Shown piece after piece: positions 7,736-17,817 of a DNA stretch of 64,000 nt. Source of the stretch: Nostoc sp. FACHB-892 (GTDB lineage Bacteria > Cyanobacteriota > Cyanobacteriia > Cyanobacteriales > Nostocaceae); assembly GCF_014698795.1 (NCBI RefSeq), contig NZ_JACJTR010000015.1, forward strand, positions 62,001 through 126,000, given 5' to 3'. Below the pieces are notes generated by a model. That model was given only the letters and a program-made list of their open reading frames with translations, searched no databases and had not been told where the DNA came from. A program made the translations under genes and the position numbers. Position 1 is the stretch's first letter, and the number at the start of each line of letters is the position of its first letter.

Positions 7736-10700
7736 ATGTGGCAACAAGAAAAAAAAGATATTTCGATAGTTAGACTGGTATTATGGCTTGCCTTAGCTAC
7801 AAGCCCTATGGCAGCAAATTTACTGGTGTCAGAACCCATGCTGGCACAATCTAAACCTGATTCTCCTGCTTTTACACTGTCGCAAACATTGCAAAATGAA
7901 ACGACAGTAAGGATTGATGGTTCAAGTAGCTTAGGCGCAATTAACCAAAGCTTGAAAGAAAGTTTTGAAAAACAGTTTTCCGACAAAAAGGTTGAAATTG
8001 CCACTAACGGCACTGATACGGCACTGAAAAACTTGCTAGATGGCAAAATCGACATAGTAGCAATGGGGCGTGGGTTAACACCAGAAGAAAAAGCCCAAGG
8101 ACTAGACCAAGTTCGCTTGTACCGTGAGAAGATTGCGATCGTGGTTGGTGCTGATAATCCTTTCAAGCAAAGCTTAACCAGTAGGCAATTCGCCCGCATT
8201 TTCCGAGGACAAATTACAAATTGGTCACAACTGGGAGGGCCTTCAAAGAAGATTCGGTTTATCGATCACCCGAACACGAGTGAGACTCGCAATACTTTTC
8301 GTACTTATCCAGCCTTTAAGAATGCCGAATTTGCTACAGGGGCCAATGCTATTCAACTGAGTGAGGATAATACCGCAGAAATCATCAAACAACTGGGTGA
8401 AGACGGCATTAGCTATGTCTTGGCTAATCAGGTGTCGAAGTTGCCAGGTGTGCGAGTTCTGCAATTAAATCAAGCCTTGCCAGATGATGAGAAATATCCC
8501 TTCTCGCAACCTTTAGTTTACGCTTACAAAAAAAATCCGAGTTTAAGCACAGTAGATTTTCTCGGCTTTACCCTTGTACCCTCAGGACAGCAGGCTATAG
8601 AACAAGGTAGAACGGCTGAAGCTGAGGCGATCGCAACTAACGTATTACAACCTGCTGTTACAGGTTCCCCCGATGCCCAGACGACACCTGCTGCTACGCC
8701 TTCCCCTGATGCAACTACTTCTGCATTTGGCGAACAGCCATTTGTGGCTCCTGCTACAGCACAAAGCAGTCCAATTGTAAATAGAGAAGCGCCATTTTGG
8801 TTGCTCCTACCTTTGTTTCTTGTAACTGTAGCTGCATCGTTTGGATGGTGGATTTGGGGAAAACGCCTATCGCCCACAGAAAAAACAGACAATTTACCAG
8901 AATCAGATCCTCATCCACCCAACACAGAAGATGGAGAAATGGCGGCGCTCAACGCCAGCACAGATCCCTCCCTTAACGGAGCGATGCATGAGGAACACCC
9001 AGTGCAGCAGTTCCAAGAGCCAGAAAGTCCAGAGCGCACTCCTTTCAACATCTATGCTCAAACACAATCTCACCTGACAGAAAATGCTACTCAAGGGACA
9101 TCAAATTTAGTACAAGAGGGAACTAATGGTACCTCTAACTCTTATGAAGGCACAACATCAGGTGTAGCTAATGGCTCAGAAAATAACAACTTGGGAGCCG
9201 CAGCTTTAACCAATGGTGCAGCCCTGGCAACCGGCATCGGGGCGGCTAGCTGGTCTGCTTTTAACAACAAAAAAACAGAAACAGATGCCATTGATGAGAC
9301 AGTTGAGCTAAACAATTATACGGAGACGAGCAATCCTGAGTCTGATTCTGATGAAATTGCATGGGACATAGAAGCCCCAGCAGCTGTAGTCAATACTTCA
9401 TATCCTCACCTAGCTAATATTCCAGAAGAGGCATCTGATGTGGAACTACCTTTATCTGAGGAGACAACCCCACTCACGGAATTACCAGATGTAACAGAAA
9501 TAACATCTAAATTTGGATATTGGGACACAGAAGTTAGTGAAGATCAGATAGATGACGAACTTCTAGATGACGAACTTCAGGCAGAATTGAATTGGCTAGA
9601 GAGTATTACCTCAACTGAAGATATATCAGTAGATGAAGTACCCTTACCAGAGTCTGACGAAGTGGCAGCCAATGTAGAACCCCCGGCTGCACAAACATCC
9701 TCAGCGCCGGATTTCCCAGAATTGCCAGAAGATTTATTGAATGTGGTAGCAGACGCAGCTGAACCCACAGTAGATTTGCCAGAGGAAGAATCTCAAGCAG
9801 AGCCTACTGTTGATGAAAGTATTGCCGAAACTGACTCCACGGATTTTGCTGCTGCTTTAGCAGCAGGTACAGGGATTGGAACCTGGGCTACTATTTCTGC
9901 ATCAGATGCCGAAGAACAAACTGATACTACAGTTGACAATATACCCATTGCGGACGAAACAGCAATTGACTCCACAGATTTTGCCACTGTAGCAGCAGGC
10001 GCGGGGATTGCAGGCTGGGCTACTATTTCTGCATCAGATGCCAAAGAACAAACTGATACTACGGTTGACAATGTACCCATTACGGCCGAAACAGCTATTG
10101 ACTTAGTAGATGCAGAAGAAGAGAGCAGTATTGTCCTCACACCACATACTTCTACATCGGCTCATGTCTCTTGGGAGATTTCCGAAACCAAGAAAGCAGC
10201 GCTACGCCAACAGGGCGGCTCTCAATTGGTAGTGCGGCTGTATGATGTCACTGGAATAGACTTGAGTTATCAAAGTCCCCAGCTTGTCCAGCAGTATGAA
10301 TGTGACGAGACAGCGCACGATCGCTTTGTAGAAATTCCCATCAGCGATCGCAATTACATAGCTGAAATTGGCTATGTCGCTGATGGCGAACGCTGGTTAT
10401 TCATCGCCCGTTCAGCAATTATTCGTGTCTTCAGTGCATTTTTTGCAGATCGCATAGTTGATGATATGCCGATTGCTGGTGAAACAGATATTAACTGGGA
10501 TGTAGAAGAAGAGATTAGTGAAGAAGAAAGCAAAATACAGATCACACCTCGCACTCCTAAGTGGGCTTATGTTTCTTGGTACATTTCCAAGGCTCAGAAA
10601 GAAGCACTCCACCAACAGGGCGGCTCTCAACTAGTAGTGCGGTTGTATGATGTAACTGGGATTGACTTGAGTTATCAAAGTCCCCAGCTTATACAGCAGT

Positions 10701-11098
10701 ATGAATGTGAAGAGGTAGCACGCGATCGTTTTGTGGCCATTCCCGTCAGCGATCGCGACTACATGGTTGAAATTGGCTATATCGCTGATAGCGATGCCTA
10801 CGGCGGTAAACCACGTTGGTTACTCATAGCCCGTTCACCTAATGTTCGCGTTTTTAGTCGTTCCCACGAAGATTTTTGGTTTGTGGCAGATGCTGAGTTG
10901 ATTATTCACGGAGCAACCCAACCAAATACAAGCGTAAACATTAGTGGTCATGCCGTCAAAATCAAACCCGATGGTACTTTCCACCTACGCCTTCCCTTTT
11001 CAGATGGTTTAATGGACTATCTCATAACGGTAGCTGCTGATGGGGAATCCACTAAAACTATCCATAAGAAGTTCTCTCAGGAAACTTCAGAAAGCTAG
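7736..11098 (+). CDS. Phosphate-binding-protein-like domain fused to two DUF4912 domains
   Basis: The 1120-residue protein begins with a signal-like hydrophobic segment ending near residue 38. Residues 53-300 form a periplasmic PstS-like binding domain (RIDGSSSLGAINQSL, then ATNGTDTALKNLL and the Ser/Thr-rich ligand loop region). A membrane helix at about 352-374 (WLLLPLFLVTVAASFGWWIW) is followed by more than 400 residues of acidic, low-complexity linker with two copies of a unit of about 45 residues around ISASDA. Two DUF4912 domains follow at about 802-902 and 931-1042, each with GGSQLVVRLYDVTGID and YVAEIGY-like motifs. A DUF4912-associated tail closes the protein. DUF4912 alone is of unknown function. 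The layout suggests an envelope sensor or linker with ligand binding outside and DUF4912 inside. AAGGGG before the ATG fixes the start. Confidence 0.8.
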   Translation: MWQQEKKDISIVRLVLWLALATSPMAANLLVSEPMLAQSKPDSPAFTLSQTLQNETTVRIDGSSSLGAINQSLKESFEKQFSDKKVEIATNGTDTALKNLLDGKIDIVAMGRGLTPEEKAQGLDQVRLYREKIAIVVGADNPFKQSLTSRQFARIFRGQITNWSQLGGPSKKIRFIDHPNTSETRNTFRTYPAFKNAEFATGANAIQLSEDNTAEIIKQLGEDGISYVLANQVSKLPGVRVLQLNQALPDDEKYPFSQPLVYAYKKNPSLSTVDFLGFTLVPSGQQAIEQGRTAEAEAIATNVLQPAVTGSPDAQTTPAATPSPDATTSAFGEQPFVAPATAQSSPIVNREAPFWLLLPLFLVTVAASFGWWIWGKRLSPTEKTDNLPESDPHPPNTEDGEMAALNASTDPSLNGAMHEEHPVQQFQEPESPERTPFNIYAQTQSHLTENATQGTSNLVQEGTNGTSNSYEGTTSGVANGSENNNLGAAALTNGAALATGIGAASWSAFNNKKTETDAIDETVELNNYTETSNPESDSDEIAWDIEAPAAVVNTSYPHLANIPEEASDVELPLSEETTPLTELPDVTEITSKFGYWDTEVSEDQIDDELLDDELQAELNWLESITSTEDISVDEVPLPESDEVAANVEPPAAQTSSAPDFPELPEDLLNVVADAAEPTVDLPEEESQAEPTVDESIAETDSTDFAAALAAGTGIGTWATISASDAEEQTDTTVDNIPIADETAIDSTDFATVAAGAGIAGWATISASDAKEQTDTTVDNVPITAETAIDLVDAEEESSIVLTPHTSTSAHVSWEISETKKAALRQQGGSQLVVRLYDVTGIDLSYQSPQLVQQYECDETAHDRFVEIPISDRNYIAEIGYVADGERWLFIARSAIIRVFSAFFADRIVDDMPIAGETDINWDVEEEISEEESKIQITPRTPKWAYVSWYISKAQKEALHQQGGSQLVVRLYDVTGIDLSYQSPQLIQQYECEEVARDRFVAIPVSDRDYMVEIGYIADSDAYGGKPRWLLIARSPNVRVFSRSHEDFWFVADAELIIHGATQPNTSVNISGHAVKIKPDGTFHLRLPFSDGLMDYLITVAADGESTKTIHKKFSQETSES

Positions 11099-11211
11099 TA
11101 CCGCAAGGCGGAAGTCAAAAGTCAAAAGTCAAAATGATTACAGCGTAAGCATTTCGTTGATTTGGAATTGGTTGTTTATTTCCACTGGTTGTACTAGTAC
11201 TTACCTTTAGG

Positions 11212-11297
11212 ACTTACGCAAAAGCTAATGAAAGTAGCGGTAATTCATGAATTACCGCTACGCAAGAATAAGGTTTTCGGCTACATCTTGCGTAATA
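11212..11297. mobile_element. MITE-like element with ACTTACGCAA / TTGCGTAA ends
   Basis: ACTTACGCAA at 11212-11221 is answered by TTGCGTAA at 11288-11295 in inverted orientation, and nothing in between can encode a transposase. A second element with the same ends lies at 46549-46674. Ends of this type are common for small non-autonomous elements in Nostoc-like genomes. The interior carries a perfect palindrome, annotated separately. Confidence 0.55.
11234..11261. repeat. Perfect 28-bp palindrome
   Basis: The sequence from GTAGCGGTAATTCA to its complement TGAATTACCGCTAC has no mismatch and no loop. It sits inside the MITE-like element. As RNA it could form a long hairpin. Confidence 0.85.
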
Positions 11298-11364
11298 TCA
11301 TGTCCGCTTGATTGCTTATTAAACCCGAAGAACCCCACCCCGCTTTTGTCTAGCGACAAAACCT

Positions 11365-11388
11365 CCCCTCCCCGTGAACGGGGAGGGG
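11365..11388. repeat. GC-rich hairpin within an interspersed repeat
   Basis: CCCCTCCCCG (11365-11374) pairs with CGGGGAGGGG (11379-11388) around a TGAA loop. No T-run follows, so it is a poor terminator. The flanks (11400-11480), rich in GCGTTAGC-like motifs, match repeats seen at 17600-17720, 29020-29100 and 31360-31490 in this window. Confidence 0.6.
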
Positions 11389-11617
11389 ATTAAGGGGAGC
11401 CAGTGCGGTCTTCTCTGCGAGACGCTGCGCGATAGCGCCAGCGTTAGCGACGGAGGAGCGTCTGGGGTCTCCCCAAGTAGAGCATCTAGCGTGTGGGGTA
11501 AAACGCCTGTGGAATAAGCGTTTTAACTTAAGTTGACACCAATGGGCAAAGACAAGCCCCTACACCTTGCAATATAATCTTGTACCGCATCTGAATGGGA
11601 ACCGCAATAGACACGCT

Positions 11618-11911
11618 GAAATAACAAATGGGTACGCCAAAATAGCAAATGGGTACGCCGAAATAGCAAATGGGTACGCCGAAATAGCAAATGGGTACGC
11701 CGAAATAGCAAATGGGTACGCCGAAATAGCAAATGGGTACGCCGAAATAGCAGATGGGTACGCCGAAATAGCAAATGGGTACGCCGAAATAGCAAATGGG
11801 TACGCCGAAATAGCAAATGGGTACGCTGAAATAGCAAATGGGTACGCCGAAATAGCAAATGGGTACGCTGAAATAGCAAATGGGTACGCTGAAATAGCAA
11901 ATGGGTTGGCG
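11618..11911. repeat. 21-bp tandem repeat array, 14 copies
   Basis: The unit GAAATAGCAAATGGGTACGCC is repeated 14 times with few point differences, the last copy degenerate. Because 21 is a multiple of three, several frames on both strands stay open, for example an AEIANGY heptapeptide repeat on the plus strand. No ribosome-binding site or codon pattern supports translation. There are no spacers, so it is not a CRISPR array. Similar 21-bp arrays with different sequences occur at 22751 and 34054. Confidence 0.9.
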
Positions 11912-12137
11912 TAGACCGCCGTAGGCATCGCCATGATTGCAACAATTTAGCTTTGTCACGCCAGCGTAACGCACAGCAATTCTTTGGTAGATGAAGTTTT
12001 TCCGACTTGTGTATACAACGTAGCCTAAAAGGAGAGAATAGGGACAGGGTTCATTTGCTAAAAACCTTGCTGTATATAAGTCAATACGCTTGGATTGTAG
12101 CAAGATACCGCAGAGTACGAAGTGAAACTGCCTTTAC

Positions 12138-12227
12138 ACTTGCGGAAAACACCAAAATGAGAAAGCAAACTGAGGTTTGAGTAAGTCAAAGGTCATTTTA
12201 CTTGCGATAAACACCAAAATGAATAAG
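12138..12227. promoter_or_regulatory. Pair of 28-bp direct repeats upstream of the CHAT gene
   Basis: ACTTGCGGAAAACACCAAAA at 12138 recurs as ACTTGCGATAAACACCAAAA at 12200, each followed by TGA and AAG. The 62-bp offset is about six helical turns, and the second copy ends 14 bases before the CHAT start codon. They could be binding sites for a regulator or simply a small duplication. Confidence 0.4.
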
Positions 12228-12240
12228 TTAATAATTGCGT

Positions 12241-15060
12241 ATGAAACGGCTAAATCATTTTCTACTAGCGCTGTTGACTGCGTTTCTATGCATAGTTTTA
12301 TCCCCTGTTTTGGCAAAACCTCCTGTTGTCTACTCTGCCATGCAAAATTTGCTTGAGCAAGAGAAGTGGGGAAAACAAGGAAATGCAGAAAACAGGGAAT
12401 TGGTGAATGCTCAATCCCCTAGTCCCTACTCTCTACTCACAGTTAAAAGCCAAGCATCCCAAGCGGAAAGTTTAGTGGAGCAGGGAAAAACATTATATGA
12501 AACGGGACAATTTACTGAAGCGGTCAATGTTTTGCAACAGGCTGCTGCTGCGTTTACAGCCTCTAGGGATGAATTAAAGGAAGCGATGACACTGAGTAAT
12601 CTCTCTTTAGCTTATCAGCAACTTGGCTTGTGGGCTGAAGCTGAGAAAGTGATCGCCCAAAGTTTAAAGTTATTACACCCAAGGGAAAATACGGACACTT
12701 CTGGTCACCAATCGCAAATTCTCGCACAAGCCCTAGATATGCAAGGGCAGTTACAACTGGCACAAGGACAAGCAGAAGCGGCCTTAACTACTTGGCAAAA
12801 AGCGGCTGATATTTATCAGAAAATAGGAGACAGGTCTAAATTAACTCGTAACCGCATTAACTCTGCACAAGCTTTGCAAGCTTTAGGGCTTTATCTTCAA
12901 GCTAACAAAGTTTTAAACGAAGTACAGCAAACCCTTACAAGCCTTCCAGACTCACTTCTGGTAGCTACAGGATTGCGTAGTCTTGGCAACATTCGCCGAG
13001 TTGTCGGAGATTTAAACGTATCACGCTTGGTATTGGGGAAAAGTTTAGAAGTGGCAAAGCGAGTGCAATCTCCAAAAGCGATCGCTGAGGCTCAACTCAG
13101 TTTAGGCAACACAGCCCGTGCCCAACAAGACACTGAAGCGGCTTCGCAATACTACCAGGAGGCTGCTGCTGTATCTGTTTCCTCCATCACCCGCATTCAG
13201 GCTCACCTCAATTTACTGAGTCTACTTTTGGAGAAAAAGCAAGATCAAGATGCATTGGCATTGTCGTCTCAAATCCAGTCGGAAATTAGCAACTTACCAC
13301 CCAGCCGAACCTCAGTATATACTCGGATTAAATTTTCCCAAAATCTTACCCAATTAAAAGAAAAAACTAGCCTAGATACCCCCTCATGGCTGAACATTGC
13401 CCAGCAATTGTCCACCGCGATCAAGGAGGCGCAAAGCTTACAAGATCGGCGAGCAGAATCTTATGCTATGGGCAGCCTTGGTGAGTTGTATGAAAAAACC
13501 AGCCAGTTTTCTGATGCTCAAGAGCTTACCGAGAAAGCTTTATTCATAGCGCAAAGTATTAATGCATCGGATATTACTTATCAATGGGAATGGCAACTGG
13601 GACGCATACTGAAAAAAAAGGGAGATATTAAAGGCGCGATCGCATCCTATAATGTAGCCTACAAGACCCTTCAATCTCTGCGTGGTGATTTAGTAGCCAT
13701 TAATCCAGACGTTCAATTTTCCTTCAGGGAAAATGTTGAGCCGGTGTATCGAGAGTTAGTTGAATTGCTGTTGCGTTCTGACGTTCGTGTTGGCGCAGGC
13801 TCTGGTATAGAAACGGAACGAAGTTCAGGGAGTATCGCTTCTTTTGAGGACGCTCCTTCACCTTTGGCATCTCCCCTTGGAAAAGGACTCGCTAACACTC
13901 CGCGATCGCCCCAAGAGAGTATCAATCAAAACAATCTAAAGCTTGCTCGTGATGTAATTGAATCTCTGCAATTGGCAGAACTGGATAACTTCTTTCGGTC
14001 AGCTTGTTTAACTCCTAGGCAGGAACTTGATCCAGTAGTTGACAAGCAAGACCAACAAGCAGCAGTGATCTATCCGATTATTTTGCCAGACCGCTTAGAT
14101 ATTATCCTCAAGTTGCCTAATCAAGACTTGCGCCACTACAAGACTGTAACAGCTCAAGCTGATATAGAAAACACAATAGCAGAACTAAGGAAAAACTTAC
14201 TAAATGTCACTGCGACTGTTCGAGTTAAGCAGCAGTCCCAACAAATATATGACTGGTTAATTCGACCTGCACAAGCAGAATTAACCAAAAATGGGATAAA
14301 AACCTTAGTGTTTGTACTAGATGGTCAGTTGCGGAATATTCCGATGGCGGTTTTATACGACAAACAGCAGGAGAAATATCTGGTAGAGAAATATGCGATC
14401 GCCTTGACACCGGGTTTACAACTCCTTGATCCCAAACCTTTGCGACAGGTACAGCTAAATGCTTTAACTGCTGGAGTCAGTGAAAAACGCCCAGTCGAAG
14501 GCAGAGAATTTCCCGAATTGCAAAATGTCCCACGAGAATTAAAAGAAATTAAATCTGAGGTATCCAAGAGTGAGGAACTGTTAAATCAAGAGTTTACTCA
14601 AACAAACCTGCAAAACAAGTTGCAAACAGTTCCCTTCTCTGTGGTTCACCTAGCAACTCACGGTGAATTTAGTTCTGATGCTGAAAACACCTTTATTCTC
14701 ACCTGGGATAAACTGATTAAGGTTAAAGAATTTGATAATCTACTGCGAGTTAGCGACAAAAACAGGTCTAACTACATTGAATTACTTGTCCTGAGTGCTT
14801 GTCAAACTGCTGAGGGAGATAAACGAGCAGCTTTAGGATTAGCTGGGATAGCTATGCGGGCGGGGGTACGCAGTACACTAGCAACATTATGGTCAATAGA
14901 TGATCGTTCTACCACCGATGTAATGAGTGAGTTCTATCGACAGTTAAAAGCTGGGGTGAATAAAGCCGAGGCACTCCAGCGTGCCCAATTATCAGTTTTT
15001 GCTAACGAAAAAGCTCCATACTTCTGGGCACCTTACGTTTTAGTAGGCAATTGGCTCTAA
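12241..15060 (+). CDS. Secreted TPR-CHAT domain protein
   Basis: A signal peptide (KRLNHFLLALLTAFLCIVLS, ending near VLAKP) is followed by tetratricopeptide-type helical repeats up to about residue 470 and a C-terminal CHAT domain. CHAT is a caspase-like cysteine peptidase fold. Both catalytic residues are visible: H807 in HLATHGEF and C854 in LVLSACQT. ATG 12241 is preferred over an in-frame TTG two codons upstream. Cyanobacterial CHAT-TPR proteins are often found near haemagglutinin-type exoproteins, as here, which suggests action at the cell surface, though the target is unknown. Two stretches (residues about 38-65 and 518-558) look like repeat DNA taken into the frame. Confidence 0.82.
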   Translation: MKRLNHFLLALLTAFLCIVLSPVLAKPPVVYSAMQNLLEQEKWGKQGNAENRELVNAQSPSPYSLLTVKSQASQAESLVEQGKTLYETGQFTEAVNVLQQAAAAFTASRDELKEAMTLSNLSLAYQQLGLWAEAEKVIAQSLKLLHPRENTDTSGHQSQILAQALDMQGQLQLAQGQAEAALTTWQKAADIYQKIGDRSKLTRNRINSAQALQALGLYLQANKVLNEVQQTLTSLPDSLLVATGLRSLGNIRRVVGDLNVSRLVLGKSLEVAKRVQSPKAIAEAQLSLGNTARAQQDTEAASQYYQEAAAVSVSSITRIQAHLNLLSLLLEKKQDQDALALSSQIQSEISNLPPSRTSVYTRIKFSQNLTQLKEKTSLDTPSWLNIAQQLSTAIKEAQSLQDRRAESYAMGSLGELYEKTSQFSDAQELTEKALFIAQSINASDITYQWEWQLGRILKKKGDIKGAIASYNVAYKTLQSLRGDLVAINPDVQFSFRENVEPVYRELVELLLRSDVRVGAGSGIETERSSGSIASFEDAPSPLASPLGKGLANTPRSPQESINQNNLKLARDVIESLQLAELDNFFRSACLTPRQELDPVVDKQDQQAAVIYPIILPDRLDIILKLPNQDLRHYKTVTAQADIENTIAELRKNLLNVTATVRVKQQSQQIYDWLIRPAQAELTKNGIKTLVFVLDGQLRNIPMAVLYDKQQEKYLVEKYAIALTPGLQLLDPKPLRQVQLNALTAGVSEKRPVEGREFPELQNVPRELKEIKSEVSKSEELLNQEFTQTNLQNKLQTVPFSVVHLATHGEFSSDAENTFILTWDKLIKVKEFDNLLRVSDKNRSNYIELLVLSACQTAEGDKRAALGLAGIAMRAGVRSTLATLWSIDDRSTTDVMSEFYRQLKAGVNKAEALQRAQLSVFANEKAPYFWAPYVLVGNWL

Positions 15061-15192
15061 TGTGCCCCAGAAATCCGGTTTCTCTAAACTAATACCAATT
15101 TTAAAAAAGAATGTAACAGATTTAAATCTGGAAACCCACATGAAATCTGGCTTTCTTATTTTTGAATTTTGAATTGGTATAACCTGGTTTTT

Positions 15193-17541
15193 TTAGAAAC
15201 AAGAAGCAGGAGTAAGCGAGGAACTATGAGGCAAAGCTGTAGGCGCATCAGCCGTGAGTACAACTTCACCTTTAGCATTTCTCACCCACCCTTGTGCTTC
15301 TACAATCGTTACTGGATTGGAGATACTTGCCTGAGTTGAAACAGTTGTACTAGAGCGGTTTTCAGTTTTAGGGTTGAGAGTTACCCAATCTAGTTGAAGT
15401 GCATCAGGAGTCAGGGGTTCGGTTCTAGGGTTGGGTGGTAACCCACCGCGTCCGGCAATGGTAAAACTGCTTTGATTTTGTGCTGTACGTGCTTGACAGA
15501 CTTGCGAGACTTGAGTATCGACTGGTACGACTGGTAAGTTAATTAATCCTCGATAGGGATCAACATTGAGGGTATTGATATCTACAATGCCCCTTAAATC
15601 AGGTCTTGTTTGGGAAATTGCTGTAATATCATTTGTCGGAAGTTGACGCGGGTCTGGATCATCAGGGCGCAATCTTCTAAGGTCTTCGCTAGTTAGTGGC
15701 GCAATTCCAAAAATCTTAGTAGCATCGATTTTGACTGTTCCCCCATTACCATTGTAGGCATTGGCGGTGATGTCGCTGTTTTCATTTGGTTTGGCGACGA
15801 TAAAGCCATCAGGCGCATCGATAGTAATATTACCGCCATTTCCACCAGCCCCTTGAGTGCCTGCTGAGGTAGAAACTTCACTGTTTCGGCCCAGTAACAA
15901 TAAGTCTTGCAGGTTCAGCATAATATTGCCACCATCACCGGAGTTAGCTTGCCCAATGAGCTTACCTTTCTCATCCAATTTGATAGAACGAGCAGTGATT
16001 TCCAAATCACCTGCTTTTTTTGTGCCTTGACTGCTCACAGTTATGTCAGCGTTATTTAAGACATTTAATTCTCCAGCCTTAACTATGATGCTTCCCCCCT
16101 GTCCAGTAGACTCAGCAGAAGTGGAAGCTGAAATTCTTGCCCCATTTTGAACAATCAATTGCCCAGTTTCTATCTCTAAGTTTCCGGCATCTCCACTAGC
16201 TATAGTCCCAACAAATAAGCCACTGACACTTTTTAGGGAGGTTCCAATGAGTTGGATAGAGTCTGCGGTCACAGATAACCTTCCTCCCCTTCCCTGATTA
16301 CGAGTATTAGCTGAAATCTGCGCTCCATCTTGAACAATCAACTGCCCAGTTTCAATCTTCAATTCTCCGGCTTTTCCAATGCCTTGTGTTACGGTAAACA
16401 AGCCACTAGCTCCAAGTCGCGAGGTTCCAATTAGTTGGATAGAGTCCCTTGCCTTGACAGATAAAGTTCCTCCCCCTCCTGTAGATTGTAAAGAAGTGGA
16501 AGCTGAAACCTGCGAACCATCTTGAACAATCAACCGCCCAGTTTCAATCCTTAATTCTCCGGCAGTTCCAGAGCTTGTTGTCTCAGTCAACAGACGGCTT
16601 CCTCCTAAGAGTTCTACTGACTCCGATCCGTTTACTACTAATGTTCCTCCTGATTTTGAGACTACGGTATTAACCGCAATCTCTGAATCATCGAAGGTAA
16701 CGCGCCTGCCTTGTACCTGGATACCACCACCGCCTTCACCACTAGCATTTACTGTACTTAGATTGGTAATAGATACATCTGCTCGCGCTACACTATCAGG
16801 AAAACTTAAACGGAAATTGTTGTTATCAATATTCAACCCTACCGTTCCTACTCCCGCCAATCCTCCTAATTCAACTCGACCATCTGGAGCGTTTAGTATC
16901 GCTCCTTTTAAATTCACATCGCCTCCCAATAGCACTAAACTCTGACTTTCAGGAACGAACAGAATTGCTTCATTAACTTGAATCGGTTTAATAGGCTGAG
17001 ATTCAATTTGATTGAATAGAAATGCAGAAGGATTAACTCTCAGCAAGGGGTTGAGCGGATTGACGGGTGAAGTCATGGAAAATTCTCCACCACCCGGAAA
17101 CTGGATCGCACTAGCTGTTGTTCCGATAAATGAACCGTTAATATTTAATAGGGCATTTTCTCCAAAGATGATGCCGTTGGGATTTATTAAAAAGAGATTA
17201 GCTTGAGCCTGAAGTGTTCCCTGGATGTCAGAGGGATTTCCCCCTGTAACTCGCACCAAAATATTGTTGATGTTAGGGGCGTTACGGAAATTGACTGTCT
17301 CCTCACTTGAAACACTAAAGTTGCTGAAACTATGAAATAAATTTGTATTACCAACGGTTGTACCCCCTGTAATATTCAAGGTAGTGTCGTCGATTCGCTG
17401 CACTTGAGTTCCTACAGAGGGATCAGGAGTCACCTGAGCAAATGTGCGATCGCCTCCTTCTATTCCAATCACACCCACTAGAATCACTAAGCCTAACAAC
17501 CTTAAGTGACAACCGTTACCAAACCAGCTTCTTAAACTCAC
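15193..17541 (-). CDS. Haemagglutinin-like two-partner secretion exoprotein (TpsA type), copy 1
   Basis: The 782-residue protein has a signal peptide (LRLLGLVILVGVIGIEGG, ending near FAQ). An N-terminal haemagglutination-activity domain at about residues 40-165 (NLFHSFSNFSV, LFLINPNGIIFGENA) is the secretion signal of TpsA proteins. A right-handed beta-helix region follows with repeats around GGNITIDAPDGF and LIVQDGSQVSAST. The C-terminal part, ending TPASCF, is almost identical to that of the protein at 18921. The start is a GTG with AGGAG nine bases upstream. The protein is expected to cross the outer membrane through a TpsB partner, which is not in this window. Likely roles are adhesion or surface structure. 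Confidence 0.85.
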   Translation of the reverse strand: MSLRSWFGNGCHLRLLGLVILVGVIGIEGGDRTFAQVTPDPSVGTQVQRIDDTTLNITGGTTVGNTNLFHSFSNFSVSSEETVNFRNAPNINNILVRVTGGNPSDIQGTLQAQANLFLINPNGIIFGENALLNINGSFIGTTASAIQFPGGGEFSMTSPVNPLNPLLRVNPSAFLFNQIESQPIKPIQVNEAILFVPESQSLVLLGGDVNLKGAILNAPDGRVELGGLAGVGTVGLNIDNNNFRLSFPDSVARADVSITNLSTVNASGEGGGGIQVQGRRVTFDDSEIAVNTVVSKSGGTLVVNGSESVELLGGSRLLTETTSSGTAGELRIETGRLIVQDGSQVSASTSLQSTGGGGTLSVKARDSIQLIGTSRLGASGLFTVTQGIGKAGELKIETGQLIVQDGAQISANTRNQGRGGRLSVTADSIQLIGTSLKSVSGLFVGTIASGDAGNLEIETGQLIVQNGARISASTSAESTGQGGSIIVKAGELNVLNNADITVSSQGTKKAGDLEITARSIKLDEKGKLIGQANSGDGGNIMLNLQDLLLLGRNSEVSTSAGTQGAGGNGGNITIDAPDGFIVAKPNENSDITANAYNGNGGTVKIDATKIFGIAPLTSEDLRRLRPDDPDPRQLPTNDITAISQTRPDLRGIVDINTLNVDPYRGLINLPVVPVDTQVSQVCQARTAQNQSSFTIAGRGGLPPNPRTEPLTPDALQLDWVTLNPKTENRSSTTVSTQASISNPVTIVEAQGWVRNAKGEVVLTADAPTALPHSSSLTPASCF

Positions 17542-17817
17542 AAAACTTGTCTCCTAACCCTTGAAAGTTATTTTATTGCAGCGTAAACTAGCAAAAATCA
17601 CAGCGAAAACTCGAAGCGGCGGTTTCCGTCGCTCTGGTAGCGCAGCCTTAGCGGTAGCGTATACCTAACACCTACAGAGAAGTAAGCTACGCACAGCGTC
17701 TCATAGAGGAACAAGCGTCCGCAGGAGCGTTATTGTTAAAGACAGACATTGCAAAAAGGTAATTGAAAAATCTAATTAGAAGTCTTGAAAACCATACCTG
17801 CTATTTTGGCTTTTCTG
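17542..17817. repeat. Intergenic region with Nostoc-type interspersed repeats
   Basis: Between the first haemagglutinin-like gene and the RTX-like gene, 17610-17730 contains GC-rich short motifs (GCGGTAGCGTATAC, GCACAGCGTCTC) also seen at 11400, 29040 and 31380. No gene is visible. Confidence 0.5.

Noticed and set aside
11618..11911. Possible CRISPR array
   Set aside because: Units are contiguous without spacers and there are no cas genes. The same applies to the arrays at 22751 and 34054.
11523..12103. Open frames on both strands across the 21-bp array at 11618
   Set aside because: They exist only because the unit length is a multiple of three. There is no ribosome-binding site, and all frames give pure heptapeptide repeats.
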